Source: Psychrobacillus sp044762655 (GTDB taxonomy: Bacteria; Bacillota; Bacilli; Bacillales_A; Planococcaceae). Taken from it: a DNA stretch of 64,000 nucleotides. Below, one piece after another: positions 25,358-34,168 of the stretch. The notes below the pieces were generated by a model. The model was not told the DNA's origin. It made no database searches and saw nothing but the letters and a program-made list of their open reading frames with translations. The stretch lies in contig NZ_JBIWER010000003.1 in the NCBI RefSeq assembly GCF_044762655.1, positions 372,001 to 436,000 of the forward strand, given 5' to 3'. Position 1 is the first letter of the stretch; each line of letters opens with the position of its first letter. The position numbers and the translations under genes were made by a program.

Positions 25358-26548
25358 TTAAAGCTTCGCAATTCTCACCGTGTCTCTAGCAATCATAATC
25401 TCTTCATTTGTCGGGATAACGATCACTTTTACTGGAGAATGAGGATAATTGATAAAAGTTTCTTTTCCATTTATTTTGTTTAAGTCTGGATCCATATACA
25501 CTCCCATAAACTGAAGACCTTTTAATACTTTTTCACGTATGACTTCACTGTTCTCGCCTATTCCAGCCGTGAAAATAATAGCATCTACTCCATTCATCCG
25601 TGCGGCATAGGAACCAATATATTTATGTATACGATTGGCGAATACATCTAGCGCCAGCTGTCCCCGTTCATTACCTTTGGCAGCTTCTCCAACTATATCT
25701 CGTAAATCACTAGAAAATCCAGAAACACCAAGCATTCCCGATTTCTTGTTTAAAATATCTAAAACCTCTTCCGCATTTTTACCTGTTTTCTCCATCAAGT
25801 AAGGAATTAATGCAGGGTCAATATTTCCTGATCTTGTACCCATTGTCACACCTGCTAGAGGTGTAAATCCCATTGAAGTGTCAATCGACTTACCGTGATG
25901 AATAGCAGCAATACTTGCACCATTGCCCAGATGACAGGAAATAAAGCGAGTTGTTTCCAATGGTCTATTTAATAGAACAGCAGCCCGCTCGGATACATAC
26001 TTATGTGATGTCCCATGAAAACCATATTTCCGAATACCATACTTTTCATAGTAATTGTACGGAATAGAGTAAAGATAAGAACTTTCAGGCATTGTTTGGT
26101 GAAAAGCTGTATCAAATACAGCCACTGCTGGGACGTTCGGAAGCTCCTTTTTAAATACTTTAATACCTGTGATATTCGCTGGATTATGAAGTGGTGCTAA
26201 TTCTGATAATTGTTCTAAAGTATCCAATACTTCTTTCGTTATTACAACAGAATCACTATAAATCTCCCCACCATGAACTACACGATGTCCAATTCCGTTT
26301 ATATCATCTAATGAATGAATCACATTCTTTTCTATTAGCATATTTATCAAAAGTTTTACAGCTTGTTCGTGATTGTCCACCTGTTCAATAATATTAATAC
26401 GTTCCTCATTTGTCGTCATTGTAAAAGTAGGATTGCCTAGACCAATTCTTTCAATTATCCCCTTAGCAATTACCTGTTCGTCTACCATTTCAAAAACTTG
26501 GAATTTTAATGAAGAGCTTCCTGCATTTATCGCTAATATTATGGACAT
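25358..26548 (-). CDS. ackA: Acetate kinase
   Basis: A 396-residue acetate kinase that makes ATP and acetate from acetyl phosphate in overflow metabolism. The signature ILAINAGSSSLKFQVF at the N-terminus, RVVHGGE, AVFDTAFHQTMPE, YGIRKYGFHGTSHKYVSE, HLGNGASIAAI and the ATP site FTAGIGENSEVIRE are all intact. AAGGAGCG precedes the ATG. It is followed on the same strand by 193 bases with no clear terminator or gene (25165-25357). No consensus cre was found in its short upstream gap, unlike B. subtilis ackA. ytxK is directly upstream. Confidence 0.98.
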   Translation of the reverse strand: MSIILAINAGSSSLKFQVFEMVDEQVIAKGIIERIGLGNPTFTMTTNEERINIIEQVDNHEQAVKLLINMLIEKNVIHSLDDINGIGHRVVHGGEIYSDSVVITKEVLDTLEQLSELAPLHNPANITGIKVFKKELPNVPAVAVFDTAFHQTMPESSYLYSIPYNYYEKYGIRKYGFHGTSHKYVSERAAVLLNRPLETTRFISCHLGNGASIAAIHHGKSIDTSMGFTPLAGVTMGTRSGNIDPALIPYLMEKTGKNAEEVLDILNKKSGMLGVSGFSSDLRDIVGEAAKGNERGQLALDVFANRIHKYIGSYAARMNGVDAIIFTAGIGENSEVIREKVLKGLQFMGVYMDPDLNKINGKETFINYPHSPVKVIVIPTNEEIMIARDTVRIAKL

Positions 26549-26610
26549 AAAAAACGCTCCTTCTTTGAACTAGTACTTTAATTGTACCGTTCATAGTAGG
26601 AGCTAGCAAC

Positions 26611-27540
26611 TTACTTACTGTTCTCGTCTTGCCAAATTTCGACCTTTTTCAAAAATAATTCCATTGCTTCTTTGTTCATCATATTTGGAACCTTTGCTAA
26701 TAGTACCTCTCTCGGTGCTTTTAAATCACTGCTTTTCTTTTGTAATATTAAAAGGCTTTTTTCTTGTCCCTTTGTTTTGAAAATAGAATTTGGAAATTGG
26801 ATAACCGCTTGAATCCAACCATTTTCTTTGATAAATTCATGAAGCTTCGATGCCTGTTTCGATTCAAAAATAGTGTCTGGTACTAAAAAGAATAGATAGC
26901 CACCTTGTTTTACATGCTTCATAGATTGCTCTATAAACAAATGATGGGCATAGGACATTTCCTCCGTGCTATGCAAGAAGTATTCCTGTGCTGTTTCTGC
27001 ATCTGGATAATATCCAACCGGTAAATCACTCACTACGATGTCCACTGGATCGATAAGTAATGGTTTTAATGCGTCCTGTCTAAAAAGTTGAATATCATGT
27101 GTCAATAATTCACCAGTCTGCGCTGCCAGCTGAATCAATAAATCATCTATTTCAACACCAAAAGCATAATTTTCGCTCGGCAAAGCATTCATAACCGTAT
27201 ACAATAAATTCCCCGTTCCAAGTGCAGGGTCCAAAATCGATAGTTCTTTTTTACTTTTTGTCATTTCATTCACAAAATAACTTACTAATAGTCCAATTGC
27301 GTCAGGAGTCATTTGATGATTTACCTGCGCGGATTTCTTCATACCTTTTAATATAGCTAATTGAATGGCTTTACGGATTTCTTCCTTACCTGCATCGTTT
27401 ACAGAAGGTCTCTTTTTATCAGATAACCAAAGTTCAAGTGCGTATACGACACCTTCTAAATAAGTACCCGAAGCTTCATTTTCGATATAACTGCTCTCCT
27501 GATCAATATACGTGAAAATTTGTTCAACATGTGTATGCAT
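26611..27540 (-). CDS. ytxK: YtxK: class I SAM-dependent methyltransferase-like protein
   Basis: A 309-residue protein related to the N6-adenine methylase (HsdM-type) fold. It has a helical N-terminus, then the SAM motif LDPALGTGNLLYTVMN and, where DNA methylases have NPPY/F, the altered VSDLPVGYYPD. This is the pattern of YtxK, encoded next to ackA in many Bacilli, for which DNA methylation is unproven. The start is the ATG at 27538-27540 with GAGGG seven bases before it. Upstream in-frame ATGs fall inside a terminator hairpin (27556-27583). It probably shares transcription with ackA. Confidence 0.9.
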   Translation of the reverse strand: MHTHVEQIFTYIDQESSYIENEASGTYLEGVVYALELWLSDKKRPSVNDAGKEEIRKAIQLAILKGMKKSAQVNHQMTPDAIGLLVSYFVNEMTKSKKELSILDPALGTGNLLYTVMNALPSENYAFGVEIDDLLIQLAAQTGELLTHDIQLFRQDALKPLLIDPVDIVVSDLPVGYYPDAETAQEYFLHSTEEMSYAHHLFIEQSMKHVKQGGYLFFLVPDTIFESKQASKLHEFIKENGWIQAVIQFPNSIFKTKGQEKSLLILQKKSSDLKAPREVLLAKVPNMMNKEAMELFLKKVEIWQDENSK

Positions 27541-27555
27541 AATATCCCTCATAGT

Positions 27556-27583
27556 AAAACCCACTCTAAAGCTGCAGAGTGGG
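27556..27583 (-). terminator. Terminator upstream of ytxK
   Basis: CCCACTCT / AGAGTGGG stem with an 8-base loop, then TTTTAC on the minus strand. It ends tpx-side transcripts and rules out the longer ytxK start. Confidence 0.75.
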
Positions 27584-27629
27584 CTTGATTTTATTTTAGA
27601 TAAAAACGTATATACTTTTTACTCATTAT

Positions 27630-27745
27630 TTGTCTAGCTCCAGCGCCTAGCCCTTCGAGTCGCTTCAGATTTGAAAATAAAGGCAAAATGCGCCTTTTTG
27701 CAATTCTTCCAGCGCTTTTAGAGCTGACATTGGCACTTGCGCTTT
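27630..27745 (+). repeat. Dispersed repeat family R3, copy a
   Basis: Starts TTGTCTAGCTCCAGCGCCTA, continues GCCCTTCGAGTCGCTTC, and ends GGCACTTGCGCTTTCTT. This is the style of a repeat common in intergenic regions of Bacilli. It abuts the tpx stop codon. A second copy lies inverted at 51112-51160. Confidence 0.75.
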
Positions 27746-27746
27746 C

Positions 27747-28253
27747 TTAGTTTGTTAGTGCTTTTACCGCTTCTAATGCTTTTTCATAGTTTGGATGATC
27801 TGTACCTTCTCCAACATATTCAGCATAAGTTACCACACCGTTTTTATCTATTACAAATACAGAACGTGCTAACAAGCGTAATTCTTGCATAAGTACTCCG
27901 TATGCTTCTCCGAAGGATGCATCACGGTGGTCAGATAACGTTTGGATTGCATCAGCAGCATTAGCTCCACACCAACGTTTTTGCGCGAAAGGTAAATCCA
28001 TTGAAACAGTTAAAATTGTTACATCTTCACCTAGACTAGCAGCCTCAGAGTTAAATTTGTTAGTTTGTGTAGAACAAACTCCAGTATCAAGAGAAGGAAC
28101 TACACTGATTAAACGAATTTTACCAGCTGAATCTTGTAGAGTCACAGGTGATAAATCATTTGCTAGCACTGAAAAGTCAGGTGCCTTTTCTCCAACTACC
28201 ACTTCTTTACCAACTAATGTTACAGGATTATTTTTAAATGTTACTTGCGCCAT
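27747..28253 (-). CDS. tpx: Thiol peroxidase
   Basis: A 168-residue atypical two-cysteine peroxiredoxin that reduces hydroperoxides with thioredoxin. The peroxidatic Cys is in PSLDTGVCSTQT and the resolving Cys in KRWCGANAAD; the N-terminal GEKAPDFSVLANDL is the family start. AAGGAGG precedes the ATG. In B. subtilis tpx also lies beside ytxK. There, ytfI and ytfJ separate tpx from yteJ-sppA; neither is present here. Confidence 0.96.
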   Translation of the reverse strand: MAQVTFKNNPVTLVGKEVVVGEKAPDFSVLANDLSPVTLQDSAGKIRLISVVPSLDTGVCSTQTNKFNSEAASLGEDVTILTVSMDLPFAQKRWCGANAADAIQTLSDHRDASFGEAYGVLMQELRLLARSVFVIDKNGVVTYAEYVGEGTDHPNYEKALEAVKALTN

Positions 28254-28288
28254 AATATGTAGCCTCCTTTTTCAATACCTTCATCTTA

Positions 28289-28867
28289 CTAGAATACGTT
28301 CGGCTCTTGCAACTCTTTTGCAGCTGAGCTTTCATATTTTACTTTCTCACTTAAGTCATACACTGCTTCATGAACGACTAAAGTATCAGCGATAAAGTCA
28401 TGTACACCTTGCTTCTTCGGAGTAAACGCTACGACTATATATGGAATATTCAGTGGAATTACACATATTAACCGACCAATCCACTCTCTAAAAATGACAT
28501 TACTCCATTTAAGCTTTTCACCATCTTTTGATATTACACGAATTCCAAATATCATTTTTCCTACTGTCTGGTTACAGAACTTTGTCATCAACACAAAATA
28601 CGCATAGAAGATAACGGCTGTAATTATAGTAAAGGGTGCGTACCAGACCGGATTATTTAACTCCAACGAAAACAAGCGAAATATAGGTTTGATCAATAAC
28701 ATTCCAATAGAAGCCAAAATGAGAATATCTACTGTGTATGCCCAAAAACGAATCCAAAAGCCAGCAGCCTTCTGACCATATTGCGCAGTTCGATGAACAA
28801 TAACTTGCTGGGTTGCAGAGGTGTTCGCTTGCACATGCTGCTCTTCTGGTTGTACAAATTCACTCAT
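28289..28867 (-). CDS. yteJ: RDD family membrane protein YteJ
   Basis: A 192-residue protein with a polar N-terminus (about 1-35), then an RDD domain: AGFWIRFWAYTVDILILASIG (Arg and Asp within the first helix), further helices near residues 75-95 and 125-150, and the NQTVGKMIFGIRVISKDG loop. It starts 12 bases after sppA, with AAGGAGGG lying across the sppA stop, as in the B. subtilis sppA-yteJ operon. YteJ is reported there to modulate SppA and lantibiotic resistance. Confidence 0.92.
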   Translation of the reverse strand: MSEFVQPEEQHVQANTSATQQVIVHRTAQYGQKAAGFWIRFWAYTVDILILASIGMLLIKPIFRLFSLELNNPVWYAPFTIITAVIFYAYFVLMTKFCNQTVGKMIFGIRVISKDGEKLKWSNVIFREWIGRLICVIPLNIPYIVVAFTPKKQGVHDFIADTLVVHEAVYDLSEKVKYESSAAKELQEPNVF

Positions 28868-28879
28868 CTTAAACCCTCC

Positions 28880-29893
28880 TTATTCATTCCCATATAGGTA
28901 CATCATTCTTGGTGAGCTATTTTCCGTGATTAACTGTGCTATAAGTTTCGATTCGAGATCTAAACCTAAGAAAGATTGTGCTTTCACCGCAAACAGCGAA
29001 GCAAAGCTTTGAGAGTAACCATATTCAAATACTTCTGCTTTCTCTAATTTATTATCCGTTTTTATCGCTTGAACTACATCTTCCAAAAATCCATAATCAT
29101 CCGCTAATCCAGCTTCAATTGCTTGACGACCATTTAAAATTCGACCGTCTGCAACTTTTTTAACTTCTGCTTCTGTCATATTTCTACCTTTTTCAATAAT
29201 ATCGACGAAGTCTTCATACGAGTCGTTTAACATTTCTTGAAGCATCGCTCGTTCTGGCTCTGTCATTTCTCTCGTTGGACTCATGATGTCTTTATACGGT
29301 CCAGACTTGATTGTTACAAATTCCACGCCATATTTTTCTGCTAACTTACCATAGTTAATACTTTGCATGATGACACCAATGGATCCTGTAATCGTCTCTT
29401 TATTGACGAATATTTTATCGGCTGGTGCGGAAATATAGTAACCACCTGAAGCAGCCATACTTCCCATAGAGACATATATTGGTTTTTCAGTTTCTTCTTG
29501 AATTTCAATGATTTCTTTATAAATTTGTGCCGATTCGACAACCCCGCCACCAGGTGAATTTACTTGTAATACAATTGCTTTTACCGTGTCATCAATCTTT
29601 GCTTGCTCTAATTGCTGTAGGAAAAACTGGTGGTTATAGCCTTCCGCTGCAAACAAGGAACTTGCACTTCCCGTATCTTGGATGACACCATCCACTGTAA
29701 GTAAAGCGATACGTTCATTCATACTTCCCTCTTCAATTACGGTTTCAAAAAATTCTGAGCTAGAAGCGTTCGCAAAATCATCTAAATACGATGTCCAATC
29801 TGTTGTAAATGCAGTTGAGATCGTATTGACGAAAATAGAAATAAGCAATAATAAAGACGCTCCTAAAATAGCAAACCAGCGTTTCATATTCAT
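28880..29893 (-). CDS. sppA: Signal peptide peptidase SppA
   Basis: A 337-residue membrane-anchored serine protease (S49) that degrades released signal peptides. It has an N-terminal transmembrane segment (about 6-28), then the catalytic Ser149 in SMAASGGYY and the general-base Lys in the IKSGPYKD region near residues 196-200, a Ser/Lys dyad as in B. subtilis SppA. VNSPGGGVVES is the oxyanion loop. AAAGGAGG precedes the ATG. It forms an operon with yteJ and is divergent from the NAD kinase gene. Confidence 0.96.
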   Translation of the reverse strand: MNMKRWFAILGASLLLLISIFVNTISTAFTTDWTSYLDDFANASSSEFFETVIEEGSMNERIALLTVDGVIQDTGSASSLFAAEGYNHQFFLQQLEQAKIDDTVKAIVLQVNSPGGGVVESAQIYKEIIEIQEETEKPIYVSMGSMAASGGYYISAPADKIFVNKETITGSIGVIMQSINYGKLAEKYGVEFVTIKSGPYKDIMSPTREMTEPERAMLQEMLNDSYEDFVDIIEKGRNMTEAEVKKVADGRILNGRQAIEAGLADDYGFLEDVVQAIKTDNKLEKAEVFEYGYSQSFASLFAVKAQSFLGLDLESKLIAQLITENSSPRMMYLYGNE

Positions 29894-29997
29894 ATGTACA
29901 ATTCCTCCTTTAATACTTCTCTTTACATACGTAAAGAATATCTAAATGTTTCACGAAATGGTAAAATAAATATATACAATAGAAAAGGAGAATGTTT

Positions 29998-30798
29998 ATG
30001 ACCTCCAAAAACGCAATATATTTATACACTAAGAATGACACAAAATCTTTGCAAAGAAAAGACAGAATCGCTGAAGCAATAAATAATCATGGTTTTATGG
30101 TTGTAGAGGACCCTGAATATGCTTCTATTATTGTCAGCATCGGTTCAGATGGCTCTTTTTTACAAGCAGTACGTAAAACTGGTTTTAGACAGGATTGTTT
30201 GTATGCGGGTATTTCTACGACCGATTCTTTGAGTATGTACTGTGATTTTTTAGCGGATGATATAGAAGCGATGGCGGAAGCAGTTCTTTCCAAGAACATT
30301 CAGGTTCGCAAATACCCTTTGTTAGAAGTTTCGATAAATAACAATCCCAAATTTCTTTGTTTAAATGAATTTACAATACGCTCCAACATTATTAAAGCTT
30401 TTGTACTAGATATCATTATTGATCATAAGCATTTTGAGTCCTTTCGTGGAGACGGTATGGTCATTTCTACACCAACAGGAAGCTCAGGTTATAACAAGTC
30501 CTTAAATGGGGCTGTTGTCGACCCACTATTACCTTGCATTCAAGTTGCGGAAATTGCTTCCGTTAATAGTAATGACTATAGAACTTTAGGATCTTCCTTT
30601 ATATTAAGTGGTCAAAGAACACTAGAACTTCGCCTACATAAGGATTGGAATGATTATCCTTCGATGAGCACGGATAATGAAGCACTTAGTATTCAACATG
30701 TAGAAAATGTAACCATTTGCCTAAGTGATAAAATCATCAAAACTGTTAAATTAAAAAATAATAGCTATTGGGATAAAGTGAAAAGGACATTTTTATAA
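29998..30798 (+). CDS. NAD kinase, second-type (YtdI/NadK2)
   Basis: A 266-residue NAD kinase producing NADP. The family motifs are the slightly altered glycine-rich loop SIGSDGSFLQAVR (D51, usually GGDGT), LNEFTIRS, and DGMVISTPTGSSGYNKSLNG. Bacilli have two NAD kinases; length and position beside sppA identify the YtdI type. The ATG at 29998 is chosen over the one six bases earlier because AAAGGAG is seven bases before it but only one base before the other. It is single, followed by repeat R1d. Confidence 0.93.
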   Translation: MTSKNAIYLYTKNDTKSLQRKDRIAEAINNHGFMVVEDPEYASIIVSIGSDGSFLQAVRKTGFRQDCLYAGISTTDSLSMYCDFLADDIEAMAEAVLSKNIQVRKYPLLEVSINNNPKFLCLNEFTIRSNIIKAFVLDIIIDHKHFESFRGDGMVISTPTGSSGYNKSLNGAVVDPLLPCIQVAEIASVNSNDYRTLGSSFILSGQRTLELRLHKDWNDYPSMSTDNEALSIQHVENVTICLSDKIIKTVKLKNNSYWDKVKRTFL

Positions 30799-30828
30799 AT
30801 CAAAATGAGTCTTAGACAATGTTTTCTA

Positions 30829-30965
30829 TTAGTCTTCTACTCCGGTTGTTTTCCGTTACGGCGGACGCTTTCCGGGGGCACGGCTCGAGCCTGTAGTCTC
30901 TCACTCGTGCTGTTCCCCCAGGAGACGCCGCCTTCACTTCAAACAACTAAAATACAAAGGTTCTA
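30829..30965 (+). repeat. Dispersed repeat family R1, palindromic copy
   Basis: Contains GTTGTTTTCCGTTACGGCGG, ACGCTTTCCGGGGGCACGGC, and GGAGACGCCGCCTTCACTTC then AAACAAC. Its outer ends are roughly complementary, so the element can fold on itself. It lies between convergent nadK and rarD. Confidence 0.85.
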
Positions 30966-31017
30966 TAAATAATGTTCTCCAATCAGTTTTTGACTATACT
31001 TTCCTAAAATAAAGAAA

Positions 31018-31051
31018 AAAACGTGAAATCAAGTGACCGATTTCACGTTTT
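31018..31051. terminator. Bidirectional terminator between nadK and rarD
   Basis: AACGTGAAATC / GATTTCACGTT stem of 11 bp with an 8-base loop. T runs follow in both directions. Confidence 0.9.
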
Positions 31052-31085
31052 TAAATGGAAAGACCCGTTATGCCCTTGCCTCATT

Positions 31086-32003
31086 TTATCTATCTAGTGC
31101 ATGTGCTTTTCTAACTTCCATAACTTTAGAAACTGTAAACAATATTAAGGCAAGCCAAATACATGAAAATGATAAAAACTCTATTTTGCTAAATGCCTCA
31201 TCATATAATAAGACCCCAACTAGCAGCATTAAAGTAGGTGCAATGTATTGAAAAAACCCTGACATATATAGCGGCATTGTTTTCGTTCCCTTAGCAAATA
31301 ATATTAAAGGAACAGCTGTTGCAACACCTGTGAATATAAGTAGGATTACGGTTATCGCATTGGACGTAAAAAATACTGCTTTGTCTGCAAACAATAAATA
31401 GACAAAATAGAAGAGAGCAACAGGTAATACAAAAAAGGTTTCTATTGTTAATCCTCTAACTGCATCAATTTTAATACTTTTCTTGATCAATCCATACAAT
31501 GCAAATGTAATGGCAAGCGTAAATGCGATCCAAGGAAATTCACCGTAAGAAACAGTTAATATAATTACTCCTACAGCAGCAAGTAGAACAGAAAGCTGTT
31601 GAGCCCTTGATAATCTTTCTTTCAAAAATACGATTCCGAGCATTATGGATATTAATGGATTTATATAATATCCTAAGCTTGTCTGAACGATATAACCTGC
31701 ATTAACTGCAAATATGTATGTAAACCAATTTCCTGTTACTAGATAGGAAGCTACGAAAAGTCCCCAAAAAGATTTCTGGTTTGCCCATAAATCCTTTAGA
31801 TCTATTTTCAGCTGTTTCAAATTCCTTCCGACAATTACAAGCATCAGTGTAAATATAAAAGACCAAATTACCCTACCTGCAAGTATTTCATCACTTGAAA
31901 CATGCTCTAATAACTTCCAGTAGATGGGCATGAATCCCCATAAAATGTATGCTATTATAACAAATATGATTCCTTGTTTTTCTTCCGTTCCCACTAATGA
32001 CAC
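31086..32003 (-). CDS. rarD: RarD-type EamA family transporter
   Basis: A 305-residue inner-membrane protein of the drug/metabolite transporter superfamily with about ten helices. The N-terminal GIIFVIIAYILWGFMPIYWKLL and the following EILAGRVIWSFIFTL are the RarD signature, and LGYYINPLISIMLG is the first EamA repeat's conserved end. The substrate of RarD proteins is not known. It is single, between a bidirectional terminator and the ytcI terminator. Confidence 0.92.
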   Translation of the reverse strand: MSLVGTEEKQGIIFVIIAYILWGFMPIYWKLLEHVSSDEILAGRVIWSFIFTLMLVIVGRNLKQLKIDLKDLWANQKSFWGLFVASYLVTGNWFTYIFAVNAGYIVQTSLGYYINPLISIMLGIVFLKERLSRAQQLSVLLAAVGVIILTVSYGEFPWIAFTLAITFALYGLIKKSIKIDAVRGLTIETFFVLPVALFYFVYLLFADKAVFFTSNAITVILLIFTGVATAVPLILFAKGTKTMPLYMSGFFQYIAPTLMLLVGVLLYDEAFSKIEFLSFSCIWLALILFTVSKVMEVRKAHALDR

Positions 32004-32068
32004 CTCTTTACTTTGTGACTCGAAATATTAAATAATTATATTGCTTTAAATCACTAAAGTAAACAGTA

Positions 32069-32099
32069 AAACACGGAGAGCGAATTTATCTCCGTGTTT
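32069..32099 (-). terminator. Rho-independent terminator of ytcI
   Basis: 11-bp perfect stem AAACACGGAGA / TCTCCGTGTTT with a 9-base loop, lying about 25 bases after the ytcI stop. Confidence 0.85.
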
Positions 32100-32124
32100 G
32101 ACAAGTAAGTTAACCGCACAAATC

Positions 32125-33702
32125 TTACTTTTTACTATTCTCTTTTAATCGTAAATCTATTCTTCTAATTTTCCCAGATGTTGTTTTAGGTAATTCGGAG
32201 ATAAATTCGATTTCCCTTGGATATTTATAAGGTGCCGTCACTTGTTTTACATGGTTTTGTAATTCTTTTATTAAATCCTCAGAACCTACTATAGATGCAT
32301 CACGTAATACAACAAATGCTTTAACAATGCTCCCTCTTTCAGGATGTGGTGCTCCAACTACAGCGCATTCTTGCACTGCTGGATGTTTCGTCAATGCATC
32401 TTCTACTTCAAATGGTCCAATTGTGTAGCCTGAGCTAATAATTATATCGTCTCCCCGACCTTCAAACCAGAAATAGCCATCCTCATCTTTTTTCGCACGA
32501 TCACCTGTAATATAATAGCTCCCTCTAAATTGCATAGAAGTTCTTTCAGGATCCTTTAAGTATTCTTTAAATAACGCTGGTGTTTCTACATGAACAGCTA
32601 TATCTCCAACTTCACCAGGAGCACAAATTTGACCTAAGTCATTGATTATGTCCACAGTATTTCCTGGAGTAGGTTTCCCCATTGATCCAGGTCTTGCTTC
32701 CATGCCCTTCATTGTTCCAACAAGTAACGTATTTTCTGTTTGACCGTAGCCATCTCGTACTTCTAAACCAAATATTTCTTCGAATTTTTCAATTACTTCT
32801 CTGTTTAACGGTTCCCCAGCTGAAACAGCACTATGAAGAGAAGATAAATTATAGTCGCTTAACGTATCAACTTTCGCCATAATTCTGTACTCGGTTGGTG
32901 TACAACATAAAACGTTCACTTTTTTCTCGTGAATATTTTTTAAGTAAGTTTTTGGATCAAACTTCCCGTTATATACATAGCCAGTAGCGCCACTACCAAG
33001 AGTAGCTAAGAAAGGGCTCCATATCCATTTTTGCCAGCCAGGACTTGCGGTTGCCCAAACAACATCTCCCTCTTGAATTGCCAGCCAGTTCGGCCCAGAA
33101 GTGCGTAAATGTGCAAAAGCCCAACCATGTGTATGGACAACCCCTTTTGGATTTCCAGTCGTTCCACTAGTATAGGATAGAAAGGCCATGTCATCCTTTA
33201 ATGTATCAACTGTTTGAAATTCCTCCGACTCTGCTTGTATTTCCTCTGTCAACGAAATCCAATTGTCTTTCTGATTGCCGATCACAAATAAAAGTTGTTC
33301 ATCTAAATTAGAAACTTCTTCAAATTGATCAAGAAATGGTTCGTAAGCGATTATTGCTTTTGCATCACTATGAGACAAACGATATTCTATATCTTTTGCT
33401 CGCAGCATTTCAGAACTTGGTATAACAACAAGGCCAGCCTTTAATGCAGCTATATATATTTCATACGCTTCGATTAAACGAGGTACCATTATTAATACTA
33501 CGTCTCCTTTTTGGAGACCTTTACGTGTGAACAGATTGGCAATTTTATTTGCTCTTTGGATTAAATTTTTGTATGTACTTTTTTTCTGCTCCCCATCTTC
33601 AGATTCCCATATCAACGCTAATTTATCTTTATCAGTAGCATATTTTTCAAATTCCGTTACGAGGTTATAATGTTCTGGGGCAATTAAATCTTGTTTATTC
33701 AT
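32125..33702 (-). CDS. ytcI: Acyl-CoA synthetase (AMP-forming), YtcI type
   Basis: A 525-residue adenylate-forming ligase of the medium-chain acyl-CoA synthetase group. Core motifs: P-loop FLSYTSGTTGNPKGVVH, adenine-site YGQTENTLLV, YITGDRAKKDEDGYFWFEGRGDDII, and the catalytic lysine in LPKTTSGKIRRIDLR. In B. subtilis ytcI is the neighbour of sspA and thiI, as here. The ATG is preceded by AAGGAGG. It is distinct from AcsA at 57455-59173; the acyl chain it activates is not evident. Confidence 0.92.
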   Translation of the reverse strand: MNKQDLIAPEHYNLVTEFEKYATDKDKLALIWESEDGEQKKSTYKNLIQRANKIANLFTRKGLQKGDVVLIMVPRLIEAYEIYIAALKAGLVVIPSSEMLRAKDIEYRLSHSDAKAIIAYEPFLDQFEEVSNLDEQLLFVIGNQKDNWISLTEEIQAESEEFQTVDTLKDDMAFLSYTSGTTGNPKGVVHTHGWAFAHLRTSGPNWLAIQEGDVVWATASPGWQKWIWSPFLATLGSGATGYVYNGKFDPKTYLKNIHEKKVNVLCCTPTEYRIMAKVDTLSDYNLSSLHSAVSAGEPLNREVIEKFEEIFGLEVRDGYGQTENTLLVGTMKGMEARPGSMGKPTPGNTVDIINDLGQICAPGEVGDIAVHVETPALFKEYLKDPERTSMQFRGSYYITGDRAKKDEDGYFWFEGRGDDIIISSGYTIGPFEVEDALTKHPAVQECAVVGAPHPERGSIVKAFVVLRDASIVGSEDLIKELQNHVKQVTAPYKYPREIEFISELPKTTSGKIRRIDLRLKENSKK

Positions 33703-33841
33703 TAAATTTCCTCCTTTTTACTTTCTTATTATAAAGGAAAATTATCTCTTTTAGTAAATTAAATTTCCAAACTTTCAGACATTATATTAGTATATTATAT
33801 ACTTCTCCAATCAAAAAGAACAGATCTTCCTGCATATCATC

Positions 33842-33870
33842 AAAAAAACCGGCAGCATAGGCTACCGGTT
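33842..33870 (-). terminator. Rho-independent terminator of sspA
   Basis: AACCGG-AGC paired with GCT-CCGGTT (one mismatch, 4-base loop), followed by a run of seven T on the minus strand. Confidence 0.88.
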
Positions 33871-33882
33871 TCTTTTCTTTAC

Positions 33883-34086
33883 TTATTTTTGGTATCCGTT
33901 CATTTGTTGTTGGGCTTGGGCAACTAATCGCTTCGTAATTTCTCCGCCTACGGATCCGTTGGCACGCGATGATGCTTCCCCACCAAGTTGTACTCCAAAC
34001 TCTTGTGCAATCTCATATTTCATTTGATCTAGAGCTTGTCTTACACCAGGTACTAGAAGTTGATTTGAGTTGTTATTGTTTGACAT
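33883..34086 (-). CDS. sspA: Small acid-soluble spore protein, alpha/beta type
   Basis: A 67-residue DNA-binding spore coat-core protein that protects spore DNA and is cleaved by the GPR protease at germination. Typical motifs: the asparagine-rich start, LLVPGVRQALDQMKYEIAQE, the GPR site FGVQLGGEAS, and RANGSVGGEITKRLVAQAQQ. The ATG three codons after the first possible GTG is chosen because AAGGAGG lies eight bases before it. It is monocistronic, with a SigG-like promoter (34109-34138) and its own terminator. It is the strongest evidence in the window that the organism makes spores. Confidence 0.97.
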   Translation of the reverse strand: MSNNNNSNQLLVPGVRQALDQMKYEIAQEFGVQLGGEASSRANGSVGGEITKRLVAQAQQQMNGYQK

Positions 34087-34108
34087 GTTCCTCACCTCCT
34101 TGTGAAAT

Positions 34109-34138
34109 TAGATTGTACATTTTCATCTAATTCATACA
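34109..34138 (-). promoter_or_regulatory. Candidate forespore (SigG-type) promoter of sspA
   Basis: On the minus strand TGTATG (34133-34138) and CAATCTA (34109-34115) are 17 bases apart, resembling the SigG consensus TGAATA-17-CATACTA. This is what an ssp gene would need. Confidence 0.5.
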
Positions 34139-34168
34139 CAGAGGAGAAAAGGTATTTTATGTCAGTTA